Below are positions 1 through 8,500 of a DNA stretch of 16,079 nucleotides, one piece after another (the stretch's first letter is position 1; each line of letters opens with the position of its first letter). The position numbers and the translations under genes were made by a program. Under the pieces are notes generated by a model. That model was given only the letters and a program-made list of their open reading frames with translations. It was not told the origin of the DNA and searched no databases. This DNA is from CAYVFC01 sp964450715 (GTDB lineage Bacteria > Myxococcota_A > Polyangia > Polyangiales > JAFGIB01). The stretch is from the NCBI GenBank assembly GCA_964450715.1, contig CAYVFC010000170.1, forward strand, positions 1-16,079. Reading direction: 5' to 3'.

Positions 1-107
1 GCAGCAGCCGGGGCCGTCCCGCCCGAAAGATGGATGAGTTATTTTGTCACGGACCGTAAGTGTGTCCCACTCCGTCAACCTCGCGGCCGCGACAGAGCGG
101 CCCGGCA

Positions 108-136
108 TTGACCTAGACCCGCAGGTTCTTTAACTT
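108..136 (+). promoter_or_regulatory. Putative sigma70-type promoter of the kinase operon
   Basis: A TTGACC hexamer (108-113) is followed after exactly 17 nt by TAACTT (131-136). The -35 element matches consensus at five of six positions; the -10 element is weaker. The expected transcription start is around 143-146, on or next to the GTG start at 146, so the message would be leaderless or nearly so. This fits the absence of a Shine-Dalgarno sequence there. It is read by eye and has no experimental support. Confidence 0.4.
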
Positions 137-145
137 ATCAATACC

Positions 146-2077
146 GTGGAAGACGACGCCCCTATCGAGATCGCGACGACAACGGATCCCCGCATCGGGG
201 CGGTTGTTCAGGATCGGTACAAGATCCTGAAAAAGCTCGGGGAAGGCGGGATGGGGGCCGTGTACCTGGGCGAGCATATGATGATCAAGCGCAAGGTGGC
301 CATCAAGTGCTTGCACGGTCAGTTCGCCACGGATGCGGGGATCGTGGCGCGGTTTCATCGCGAGGCGTTGGCGGCCACGGCTATCGGGCACGAGCATATC
401 GTGGAGGTGACCGACATGGGTCACTTCGACGACGGCGCGCTTTTCATGGTGCTCGAGTTCCTGCAGGGAGAGGATTTCTCCCATCTGATCGAAAAACAGG
501 GACCACAGCCGTTGGGCAGGGTGGTCAGGATCTTGTGTCAAATGTGCGATGCGCTGACGGCGGTTCACGCGCGGGATATCGTGCATCGCGATCTGAAACC
601 CGAAAACGTCTTTCTGATCAAACGCGGCGACAATCCGGACTTCGTCAAGATTCTCGATTTCGGGATATCCAAGTTCAAGACCTCCTTGGACGGCAAGGAA
701 GCCAATATGACGGCGACCGGAGCCGCGATGGGGACGCCTTACTACATGTCTCCGGAGCAGCTCGAGGGCAGCAAGGGGATCGACCACCGTACCGATATCT
801 ACGCGCTCGGCGGCATCATGTTTCACGCCCTGACGGGTGCGGTTCCGTTTGATGCGGAAAGCTTTCCGATGTTGATGATCAAGATCTGTACCGAGGCGCC
901 GCCATCGATTCGTTCGTTGAGGCCGGACCTTCCGCGGGAAATCGACGGCATAATTTCGAAGATGCTGGCAAAGAGTAAGGAGGCCCGCTTTTCCGATTGC
1001 GGCGAGCTGAAACGGGCGTTGCTGCCGTTCAGGGATTTGGATACGCCGGCACCCGAACCACGGTCGGCGCAAGTGCGGCCGATGGATGGCGACCTCGGCC
1101 GAACCGAAGAAGCGGTATCGATGGCCGATACCGACGTTGCCTCCGCCGAGATGGTGGCGAAGCCCGGAAGATCCGCCGCCGCCTTGCCGAAGGTGATCAC
1201 GCAAGCCAGAGAAGCGCAGCGGGCGCAAGAGAGGCAGGTACAGGAACAGCAAGCGCAGGAACAGCAGGCGCAAGAACGGCAGGCGGAGAAACAGCGAGAG
1301 CAGAAACCGGCTGAATGGGGAACAGGGGCGACTGCCGCGACGTACGAGCAGACCGGTCCTCCGGTGGAGGTGCCCGTAAAATCGCTTCGAACGCCGATCT
1401 TCGGTGGAGCGGTGATAGCGGCGGCGCTGGTCGGCGCTTTTATCTTCTATAACTTTAGGGGGGGAGGAGAAACCGAAGAGCAGGCGATGGAGGAAGGCGA
1501 GGCCTCTGGGGCAGCGGTGGAGGGAGCAGGTCCGACCGTGCCGCAGCCTGCAACCACAACGGGGGCGGTTTCCGGCGTGCACGTGAAGATCAGCACCGAG
1601 CCCCCGGAGGCAAGGCTCTTTCTCGACGATAGCAGAATCGCCAATCCCTTTGACGGCGAGCTTCCGAGCAGCAAGGTGCCGCGGCGCTTGGAAGCGCGCC
1701 TGGATGGCTATGAGACCGTTTCACAACAACTGGTTCTACAGTTTCCCCAGACGGTCCGCCTCAAGCTCGAACCCGAAACCCCGAGCGAGGCGGAAAGTGA
1801 ATCCACCGCGGTAAAGAGCCGTGCGAGCGGCAAGAGGCGCAGACGCCCTTCGGCGGGCGCTACCGGCAACGGCGCTGCGACCGCGCCGGCCGCGCCGGCC
1901 GCCTCGACCGCTGCAACGCCGGCAACCGCGTCCTCTGGGCCGCCTCCGGCCAGGTCCGGGTCCTCTTCGGTCTCTACCGCCGCCGAACCGTCTTCGACCG
2001 CGTCTCAACCCCGTAAGCCGAGCACATCGGGCACCACTTCTTCTCCTTCAAAGCGAGGGCTCAAGAAGCTCTTCTAA
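146..2077 (+). CDS. Membrane Ser/Thr protein kinase with C-terminal PEGA domain
   Basis: This 643-aa Hanks-type kinase would phosphorylate Ser/Thr residues of cytoplasmic partners. The kinase domain spans about residues 25-295: glycine loop GEGGMG (32-37), VAIK with Lys54, HRDLKPEN (147-154) with catalytic Asp149, DFG (171-173), and GTPYYMSPEQ near 196-205. All key residues are present, so it should be active. A Gln/Glu/Arg/Ala-rich, probably coiled-coil linker (353-387) leads to one membrane span (about 417-436). An extracytoplasmic PEGA domain follows (about 478-543, with the RLEARLDGYE motif), then a Ser/Pro/Ala/Thr-rich tail ending in a basic KKLF. The GTG at 146 is the first usable start after an in-frame TAA at 131-133, and it has no Shine-Dalgarno sequence. 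The next gene starts 15 nt downstream and also has a PEGA domain, which suggests a shared envelope ligand or complex. The substrate is unknown. Confidence 0.93.
   Translation: MEDDAPIEIATTTDPRIGAVVQDRYKILKKLGEGGMGAVYLGEHMMIKRKVAIKCLHGQFATDAGIVARFHREALAATAIGHEHIVEVTDMGHFDDGALFMVLEFLQGEDFSHLIEKQGPQPLGRVVRILCQMCDALTAVHARDIVHRDLKPENVFLIKRGDNPDFVKILDFGISKFKTSLDGKEANMTATGAAMGTPYYMSPEQLEGSKGIDHRTDIYALGGIMFHALTGAVPFDAESFPMLMIKICTEAPPSIRSLRPDLPREIDGIISKMLAKSKEARFSDCGELKRALLPFRDLDTPAPEPRSAQVRPMDGDLGRTEEAVSMADTDVASAEMVAKPGRSAAALPKVITQAREAQRAQERQVQEQQAQEQQAQERQAEKQREQKPAEWGTGATAATYEQTGPPVEVPVKSLRTPIFGGAVIAAALVGAFIFYNFRGGGETEEQAMEEGEASGAAVEGAGPTVPQPATTTGAVSGVHVKISTEPPEARLFLDDSRIANPFDGELPSSKVPRRLEARLDGYETVSQQLVLQFPQTVRLKLEPETPSEAESESTAVKSRASGKRRRRPSAGATGNGAATAPAAPAASTAATPATASSGPPPARSGSSSVSTAAEPSSTASQPRKPSTSGTTSSPSKRGLKKLF
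1241..1285 (+). repeat. Three 15-bp tandem repeats in the kinase linker
   Basis: Three in-frame copies of a 15-bp unit encode QEQQA, QEQQA and QERQA (residues 366-380). The first two copies differ at one base and the third is more diverged. The unit lies in the hydrophilic Gln/Glu/Arg-rich linker between the kinase domain and the membrane span, so changes in copy number would alter linker length without breaking the frame. Confidence 0.75.
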
Positions 2078-2092
2078 TCGATTCGATCTGAA

Positions 2093-3499
2093 ATGGGACG
2101 GACCATGTCGCCAGAACAACCGGGTTCGAAAGCCGAGATGCACATTCGTTCGGGGTATGGGCATCTGAATTTTCTTGTCTCCGTTCGTTGGGGATATCGG
2201 CATCTGAATTTACTTCTCGTTGCGTCGCTTTTGTTGGTACCGAAGACCGCCATGGCACAGAAGGGGGGGGGCGAGGCTTCCGGACAGGCCGAAACGGAGG
2301 TTGGAGCAACGGCGTCAGAAGACGACTCGGTTATGGATAGCCCGGAATTCGCCGAGGCCAAGGCCTACTTCAAGCAAGGCGAAGCGCTTTATGCGCAAGA
2401 AAAATATGACGCGGCACTGGCCGAGTTCGAGAAGGCCTATGCGCTGCTCGCCGACCACCCCAAGCGCTATTTCGTTCTCTATAACATGGGAATGTGCCAC
2501 GAAAAGCTGAACCGCTTCGAGAGTGCAGGCGAGTATTACCGCCTCTATTTAGAGGAAGGCGGTGAAGACGCCGAGGACCGCGCGGCGGTTGAGAAAGCGC
2601 TGCAGGATCTCGATACCAGGGCGTCCAGAATTGATCGAGAATTCGGAGAGGCCAAGCAACACGTCGAGCAGGGCGAGAGGTTGTTTCAGGCCGGAGACTA
2701 CAACGCCGCCCTCGCGGAATTCGAAAAAGCCTACGATTTACTCGAAGGTCATCCCAACCGTGTCCTCGTGCTCTACAACGTGGGCATGTGTCACGAAAAG
2801 CTCTTTCGCTATGACCTGGCGCTTAAGTACTACCACCGCTATCTGGACGAAACCGGCAAGGATGCAGAGGACCGCGCGGCCGTAGAGGCTACCCTGAGGG
2901 CGCTGGAAAGCTTGCTAGGCTCCTTGCAGATCTCCACCAACATCAAGGCCGAGGTCTGGATCGACGATCGCATGATGGGTACCGCGCCCGGCAAGGTCTT
3001 CGTACCCGGAGGCCGCCACATGATGGAGCTGCGCGCTTCGGGATACGAATCGGTAAAGGTTGAAGTACAACTGACCTCTCGCGAATCCCAACGGCTTTCC
3101 TATATTCTGGATGAAATCGTCGAATACGAGGGAATCAGCCCGTTTTATTTCTGGACGGGAACGGCCCTGACCGCGGCAGCCCTGGGAACGGGCGCGGTCT
3201 TCGGCGTACAGGCCCTATCTGAAGACGGCAAGGGCCGGGATCGAATAGATGACATGGGGAGATTCGGTAACATCACGGAACAGGAAGACGAAGTGAAAAG
3301 CCTGGCGTTGAAGGCCGACATACTATTTGGAGCCGCGGCGCTTCTGGCCGTGGGAACGACGGTTATATTTTTTATAACCGATTGGGGCGCATCGGAGGAG
3401 ACTCAAAGCGAAACGGACGCGCAGGAAAAGCCGAGGGCATCCGTAGCACCGGTGGTCACGGAGGAAACATTGGGGCTCAGCCTGGGAGGCGGCTTCTGA
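2093..3499 (+). CDS. Exported TPR-PEGA protein with two C-terminal membrane spans
   Basis: A 468-aa protein, predicted to be exported and anchored in the inner membrane. A signal-peptide core (about 38-50, Leu/Val-rich) ends at an Ala-Met-Ala/Gln cleavage site near residue 55. Two homologous TPR-like blocks start at about residues 89 and 187. Each has a GEALY/GERLF helix, an AALAEFEKAY helix, a YN-x-GMCHEKL helix and a DAEDRAAVE end. A PEGA domain follows (about 279-338, with PGGRHMMELRASGY), then two membrane spans (about 351-375 and 405-428) and a short acidic tail. The fold suggests a periplasmic protein-interaction scaffold. It is the middle gene of the unit: 15 nt after the kinase and overlapping the lipoprotein gene by one base. 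The start is uncertain. ATG 2093 gives a long N-region before the signal core; ATG 2138 is an alternative. Neither has a strong Shine-Dalgarno sequence. Confidence 0.88.
   Translation: MGRTMSPEQPGSKAEMHIRSGYGHLNFLVSVRWGYRHLNLLLVASLLLVPKTAMAQKGGGEASGQAETEVGATASEDDSVMDSPEFAEAKAYFKQGEALYAQEKYDAALAEFEKAYALLADHPKRYFVLYNMGMCHEKLNRFESAGEYYRLYLEEGGEDAEDRAAVEKALQDLDTRASRIDREFGEAKQHVEQGERLFQAGDYNAALAEFEKAYDLLEGHPNRVLVLYNVGMCHEKLFRYDLALKYYHRYLDETGKDAEDRAAVEATLRALESLLGSLQISTNIKAEVWIDDRMMGTAPGKVFVPGGRHMMELRASGYESVKVEVQLTSRESQRLSYILDEIVEYEGISPFYFWTGTALTAAALGTGAVFGVQALSEDGKGRDRIDDMGRFGNITEQEDEVKSLALKADILFGAAALLAVGTTVIFFITDWGASEETQSETDAQEKPRASVAPVVTEETLGLSLGGGF
2145..2212 (+). repeat. In-frame 39-bp tandem duplication in the signal-peptide coding region
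   Basis: A 29-nt block at 2145-2173 recurs at 2184-2212 with 25 of 29 bases identical and a 39-nt (13-codon) spacing. Both copies contain the 12-mer GCATCTGAATTT. The encoded peptides are GYGHLNFLV and GYRHLNLLLV, so the second copy supplies the start of the hydrophobic signal core and the first lengthens the segment before it. Confidence 0.7.
3484..3489 (+). promoter_or_regulatory. Shine-Dalgarno sequence that sets the lipoprotein start
   Basis: GGGAGG lies nine bases before the ATG at 3499, inside the end of the preceding gene. Together with the TGATG stop/start overlap and the signal peptide that begins exactly there, it selects ATG 3499 over the upstream in-frame ATG at 3382, which would put an unrelated 39-residue stretch in front of the signal peptide. 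Confidence 0.75.
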
Positions 3500-5388
3500 T
3501 GGGCTATCGGATACGGATAGGCACGCTTTTGGTCTCGACGGTGGTAGCGGGTTGCAGTCTCATGGGACTCGGCGAGTTCGATATCCCGCAGTGCGAAGAG
3601 GAAGGCACCGCGCGCAATGAACCGTGTCAGGTCCTCAATGATCAGCATGGTTTATCCGAACAGGACTGCATGATCTACCAGTGCAGCAAGGAGGGCCCCG
3701 GCTGCGAGCTTCGCGAACGCGACTGGGACAACGATTCGGTAGTGGCACCACAATGCGCCGACCGCGTAGCGGAAGGCACCGAGATCGACTGCGACGACAG
3801 CCGTGCGGACCGCTCCCCGGGAAACCTAGAGATCTGCGACGGAATCGACAACGACTGCGATATGATCATCGACGAGGGGAGCATCGCGCCCCGCGAAACG
3901 CATATCTCCGTGGAGGACGCCGAAGAGGTCGAAAACGCAGTCTACACCCGCGAGATCGAAGGACAGATCGGCGTCGTCTATCAATCCAGCGATAAGACGG
4001 CCCACTGGAGTGTCATCGGGGTTTCCGGTTCCGATCTGCCGCCGAAGGAATCCCTTCACTACGCATACCAGCTTGAACAGGACAATCCCGGCATCAATAC
4101 AGCGCCGGCAAACGGATGTCCGGAAACGCTCGATAGCACCGAGTTATGTAACTTCGCCGACATCTCCGCGGATCGGGTGGGCGGCGACTGGTTGGTGGCG
4201 GCGGTGAACACACAGGGTTGTGGAGCCGGGCAACTCCGTATCGGGCATCTGGACGCCGACAGCAGTAATAACGACAACCTTGTTATTCGAGGCCCTTTCC
4301 AGCATTCCAACATTTTCCGGGGAATCGATCGCGAGGGACCTTGTACAGGGGGCAGTCGCGGGGAGCCTCTGGGCGCGGCCCGGCCCGCGGTGGCAGCGCA
4401 GGTTCCGGAGAACGGTTTGCCCCAGGCGCTGATCGCCTGGTTGGGGGACACGGTAGAACGCGACAGATGCGGCGGCGGTACGTCTTTCGAGGAAGTTGAC
4501 GTGGAAGTGATCGGTGCCTGGAGAGAGATCTGCACGAACACCGATCCCGATATGAAGTGGACCAGCGCCACCAACTTCCAGTCCGATTCATCCGAATATC
4601 AACGAGGAGCACTACCGCAGCAGATCGGGCGAACAAGGGGCGGGGGGCGACCGGCCATCGTGTCGTGGGAGAAAGGGAGAGGATACTTCCTGGCATACGG
4701 CGATGCCGACGGCGGGGTTTCCTTGCATTTCATCCCTGTATTTGACGATCCAGAGAAGTACGAATACCTGAGCACCGCAATACGCAGTACAGACCCGCTC
4801 GAATTCGGACAATCCATCAACATCGACGCGGGCTCCGGTGGAAATCCGGACCACGTGGTGCTGGCGCCCGGCCGGTACGACGACAACAGCTCGGAACTGG
4901 AGATCGGAGTCGCCTGGCAGGAAGGCTGCGGTACCGACTCTTCGAGTGTATGGTTTTGTACGATAACATTCACGGCCGGACCAAACGCTTACTTCACAGC
5001 ATCCGACCCGATCGAAGTGGTCCGTACGGATGACTCCGGCCGAAAACAGGCACAAACGATCGCCTACCTGCCTGCCGGTCTTGTGACAAACGGTTACGAG
5101 CGAAACGGCGAGACCGCTGACGAGAGCTCCAGCGGCGGTTGGGTGGTTGCCTGGACGGACTGGCAACAGGGGGTTGGACTTCAAATGCTAGCGCGGCGCA
5201 TCCTCGAACTGGACGGTCGCCTGATCGAGGAGGATCCGATCCGATTGAGCGCAACCGGAGACGACCCGAATCACCCGGCACTTTACCACGCCGGCGACGG
5301 ACTGCTGGGCTTCGTTTTTCACGACGGTTCCAACAATAGCTTCGTGACCGGCGGTTTGCTCTGCGACGAGCAGCACACGGTTGAGTAG
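3499..5388 (+). CDS. Lipoprotein with Cys-rich region and MopE-like metal-binding motif
   Basis: A 629-aa predicted lipoprotein. The first 19 residues form a lipoprotein signal with lipobox VVAGC (Cys19). The following Ser gives no inner-membrane retention signal, so the outer membrane is likely. Residues 32-120 are rich in Cys, and residues 75-127 carry the Asp/Cys pattern typical of MopE-type putative metal-binding repeats (DWDNDS, DCDDS, then CDGIDNDCD and IDEG). The remaining 500 residues are not recognised. They are Gly/Asp/Ser-rich, with recurring short strands ending in motifs such as VAWQEGCG, VVAWTDW and LGFVFHDG, as expected for a beta-propeller-like or other beta-rich surface domain; that fold is inference. 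The gene overlaps the TPR-PEGA gene by one base, so co-translation is likely. It could be the surface sensor or client of the operon's kinase. Confidence 0.88.
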   Translation: MGYRIRIGTLLVSTVVAGCSLMGLGEFDIPQCEEEGTARNEPCQVLNDQHGLSEQDCMIYQCSKEGPGCELRERDWDNDSVVAPQCADRVAEGTEIDCDDSRADRSPGNLEICDGIDNDCDMIIDEGSIAPRETHISVEDAEEVENAVYTREIEGQIGVVYQSSDKTAHWSVIGVSGSDLPPKESLHYAYQLEQDNPGINTAPANGCPETLDSTELCNFADISADRVGGDWLVAAVNTQGCGAGQLRIGHLDADSSNNDNLVIRGPFQHSNIFRGIDREGPCTGGSRGEPLGAARPAVAAQVPENGLPQALIAWLGDTVERDRCGGGTSFEEVDVEVIGAWREICTNTDPDMKWTSATNFQSDSSEYQRGALPQQIGRTRGGGRPAIVSWEKGRGYFLAYGDADGGVSLHFIPVFDDPEKYEYLSTAIRSTDPLEFGQSINIDAGSGGNPDHVVLAPGRYDDNSSELEIGVAWQEGCGTDSSSVWFCTITFTAGPNAYFTASDPIEVVRTDDSGRKQAQTIAYLPAGLVTNGYERNGETADESSSGGWVVAWTDWQQGVGLQMLARRILELDGRLIEEDPIRLSATGDDPNHPALYHAGDGLLGFVFHDGSNNSFVTGGLLCDEQHTVE

Positions 5389-5429
5389 AAGCCATTTCAT
5401 AGATATTCCCGTCGTTTTTCGGGCGGGGC

Positions 5430-5454
5430 GGCGCCATCCGCGCGCGTTGGCGTC
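5430..5454 (+). terminator. Possible hairpin after the lipoprotein gene
   Basis: GGCGCCA (5430-5436) can pair with TGGCGTC (5448-5454), giving seven pairs including one G-T, around an 11-nt loop, 41 nt after the stop. There is no clear T-run after it, so as an intrinsic terminator it is weak. The rest of the 135-nt gap holds only the putative promoter of the next gene. Confidence 0.25.
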
Positions 5455-5481
5455 GCGACCCCTTCTTTCCGTCAATCCCAC

Positions 5482-5510
5482 TAAACAACCGTCCAAAAAT
5501 CGGGTACGAT
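5482..5510 (+). promoter_or_regulatory. Putative promoter of the first giant kinase gene
   Basis: TAAACA (5482-5487) and TACGAT (5505-5510) are separated by 17 nt, each matching the sigma70 consensus at four of six positions. Transcription would begin near 5517, giving a leader of only about 7 nt before ATG 5524, where no good Shine-Dalgarno sequence is seen. This is the same layout as at the first kinase gene. Confidence 0.35.
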
Positions 5511-5523
5511 CATAGGTCGGTTC

Positions 5524-8500
5524 ATGAACGAAAGAGGACACGACCCTTCCGGATCCTCGGCGCGGTTCTTCGCCCGGCGCTACCGCATCGAGGAGTTGAT
5601 CGGACAGGGGGGCATGGCCGCTGTCTATCGGGTGTTCGATAGCCAGACCCGGCGACAATTGGCGCTAAAACAGCTTTTGGCCCCCACCGAGGAGAAGAAG
5701 CGCAAACAGATCGGCGAGCTGTTCGAGCACGAGTACCACGTGCTGGCGCAGATGGCCCATCCCCGGGTGATCGCGGTCTACGACTACGGATTGAGCGAGA
5801 CCGGACCCTACTACACCATGGAGCTTCTGGACGGCGGCGATTTGAAGGAGCTAGCTCCGTTGCCCTGGAAGACGACCTGCTCCTATCTTTACGACGTATG
5901 CTCGGCGCTCTCTCTCATCCACTCCCGCCGCCAGGTGCATCGCGACCTGACCCCGCGCAACATCCGCTGCACCCGGGACGGCCAGGCCAAGCTGATCGAT
6001 TTCGGGGCCATGGTTCCCATGGGTGCCTGCAAGCAGGTAGTGGGAACGGCGCCCTTCACCGCTCCGGAAGCGCTCTATTTTCAACCGCTCGACGGCCGGG
6101 TCGATCTATATGCGCTGGGAGCCACGGGGTACTACGCGCTAACCGGTCATCACGCCTACCCTGCGAAGAATTTCAAGCAGCTGAGGAATCGATGGCGAAC
6201 GGTTCCGCGGCCGCCTTCGAGCTTTGTAGAAGGCATACCGAAAGAGCTCGACAGGTTGATTCTGTCGCTGCTCAACCTCGATCGCATGGCCCGGCCGGGA
6301 AACGCCGCGGAGGTGATGGAACGGCTTCAGGCTATCGCCGGGATCGCCGCCGAGGAGCAGCTGCTGGTCCCGCAGTCCTATCTGTTCGCGCCCACCCTGG
6401 TCGGCCGTGACGCCCAGCTGATCCGCATTCGCAAGCAGGTGATCCGGGCCATGCGCAGAAGAGGAGGCTGTTTTTTCGTCGACGGGGCGTCGGGAACCGG
6501 ACGCACGCGCTTCCTCGACGCGTGCGCGCTGGAGGGTCGGTTGGCGGGTGCGACGGTGCTGAGGGCCGACGCGGGCGACTCGACGGCCGGTCGCTGGGGG
6601 GCGGCGCGAGCCGTGCTCATGCGCCTGATGGACGAGGAGCCGGAGAGGGTCTCACAGGCGTCGCGCCCTCACCTGCCGGTGCTCGGCCATCTCTTTCCCG
6701 AGCTGGTCGAGAGGTGTACGACGCCCTCGATTCCTCCGCAGGGCGAATGGGTACGGTTCCCGTCCTTTCCACCCTTTCCGGACCCCGCCACCGGCGGCGA
6801 ATCGCAACCGGACGACGATCGCCAAGTCGGGGAAGCGGCCCCGCCGCCGCTGCTAGCGGCCGCTATGGTCGATCCGAGAACCGAGGTATGGGGCAGAAGC
6901 GCTTCCTGGCGACCGCCTCCACCCGCCGATACGGGTGACTTCGCGCTGGAGAGCTTCGATAACCCCGCCGAGCTGCGGCCAAGGGTACAGAAGGCGCTTC
7001 GCGAGCTGTTCCTGAAGGTCTGCCAGGACCGGTTCCTGGTGCTGGTCATCGACGACATTCACCGGATCGACGACCCCTCGGCCGCCTTTTTCGCCCTGCT
7101 GGTGTACGAGAGGCAAGACGAGATGTTGATGGTCGTCGCCACCGCCGAGAGCGACGCTCCGGCAGTGTCGACCGATGCCGTCCGGCTGCTGTCCCAGGCT
7201 GGATCAAGCATCAAGCTGCGGAACCTGGCGCCAGAGGATACGGAAAGGCTGCTGGGTTCCATCTTCGGGGAGGTGGACAACCTCAAGCTGCTGGCCAATC
7301 GGGTATACTCGGTATCGCAAGGCAATCCCCGCACCATCCTCCAGCTCGCGCAGAGCCTGGTAGACCGGGGAGCGGTTCGCTACCGGGCGGGCGCCTGGAC
7401 CCTGCCCGAACGGATCGACCACGCCGATCTGCCCGTAACCCTGACCGACGCCCTGGCCGAGACGATCACCGGGCTCGATCCAGGCGCGCGACGACTGGCG
7501 ACCACCATCGCGCTCAGCCCGGAACGAGGCTTTACCTTTGATGAGTGCGCGACCATGGGGCAGTACCGGCAAACGGCGGATTTGGTTCGCGACCTCGATC
7601 AACTCTTCACCTTCGGCGTTCTCGCCACCGACGGGGAGCGATACGCCTTGAGCCAGCAGAGCTGGGGGCCGGCCCTGCTCGCCGGGATCGACGAGTCGGC
7701 CAGAGAGGCCGGACACCTGCGGCTGGCCGAGGTGCTGGAGGCGCGAGCTGACGAGCCGTTCAACGTGGTCCGCCACCTGCTCAGAGCCGGAGAGGGGGAA
7801 CGCGCGCTGGAGCGATGGGGCCGATTCATCGAGGAGCACCGCGCCCGTTTCGAGCAGAACGCCCAGATGTTCACCGATTTTCTGCTGACGCTGCCCCGAG
7901 ACTGGATGGAGACCTTTCTCAGCCTGCGTCGCCTGCAGCAACAGCTGAACCGCCCCCGGGGCGAGCGTTTTTGGCTGGACCACGACTGCCTGCAGTACAG
8001 CGTGGTCGATGGCTCTACCGACAAAGAGCTGCTGCGCGAGATGCTCGAACGGCTCTATCGGCTTTCGGGTCTGGCCATCTTGCATCAGCAGCAGGATGCG
8101 GGCGATCCCCTGGCGCGGCTGACCGCCGTCCTGCAGCAGCTACAGCGGCAACACGACCAGAGCCCCGATGCGGAACAGGTCTTGCCGCCGGGCGATGCGA
8201 TCCGCTACCTGGCGCAGGACATGGTTCTGGGAGTGCTCTTGGCCGGCACCGCTTACGACCACGAGGTGGTGGCTTCCATGCCGTCGCTGCAGCCCCTTTT
8301 TCCGCTCTCGCCCGCGCTGGAGGTGGTGGCGACGAATGTGCGGATAACCTGCGACCTCACCGCCGGGCGCTACGACCGCGCGCTGCAGGGATACCGGCAG
8401 CTTCTCGAGCGCGTCTGCCAGGAGGATCGCGCCGGGCTGGACGTTACCCAGCACGCTTATGTGCGGCTTTCGCTGCTCTACGCGGTGGGTGTACTGGAGG

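Noticed and set aside
1..108. Minus-strand frame open from ATG at 108 to the left edge
   Set aside because: Only 36 codons are visible, with no recognisable motif, so a divergent gene cannot be supported from this window.
113..1582. Long open frame on the minus strand across the first kinase gene
   Set aside because: Its product is Arg/Leu/His-rich with no domain, while the opposite strand encodes a clear kinase. It is an antisense shadow of high third-position GC.
3382..3498. N-terminal extension of the lipoprotein to the upstream ATG
   Set aside because: It overlaps the preceding gene in another frame, has no signal features and would bury the lipoprotein signal; ATG 3499 has a Shine-Dalgarno sequence.
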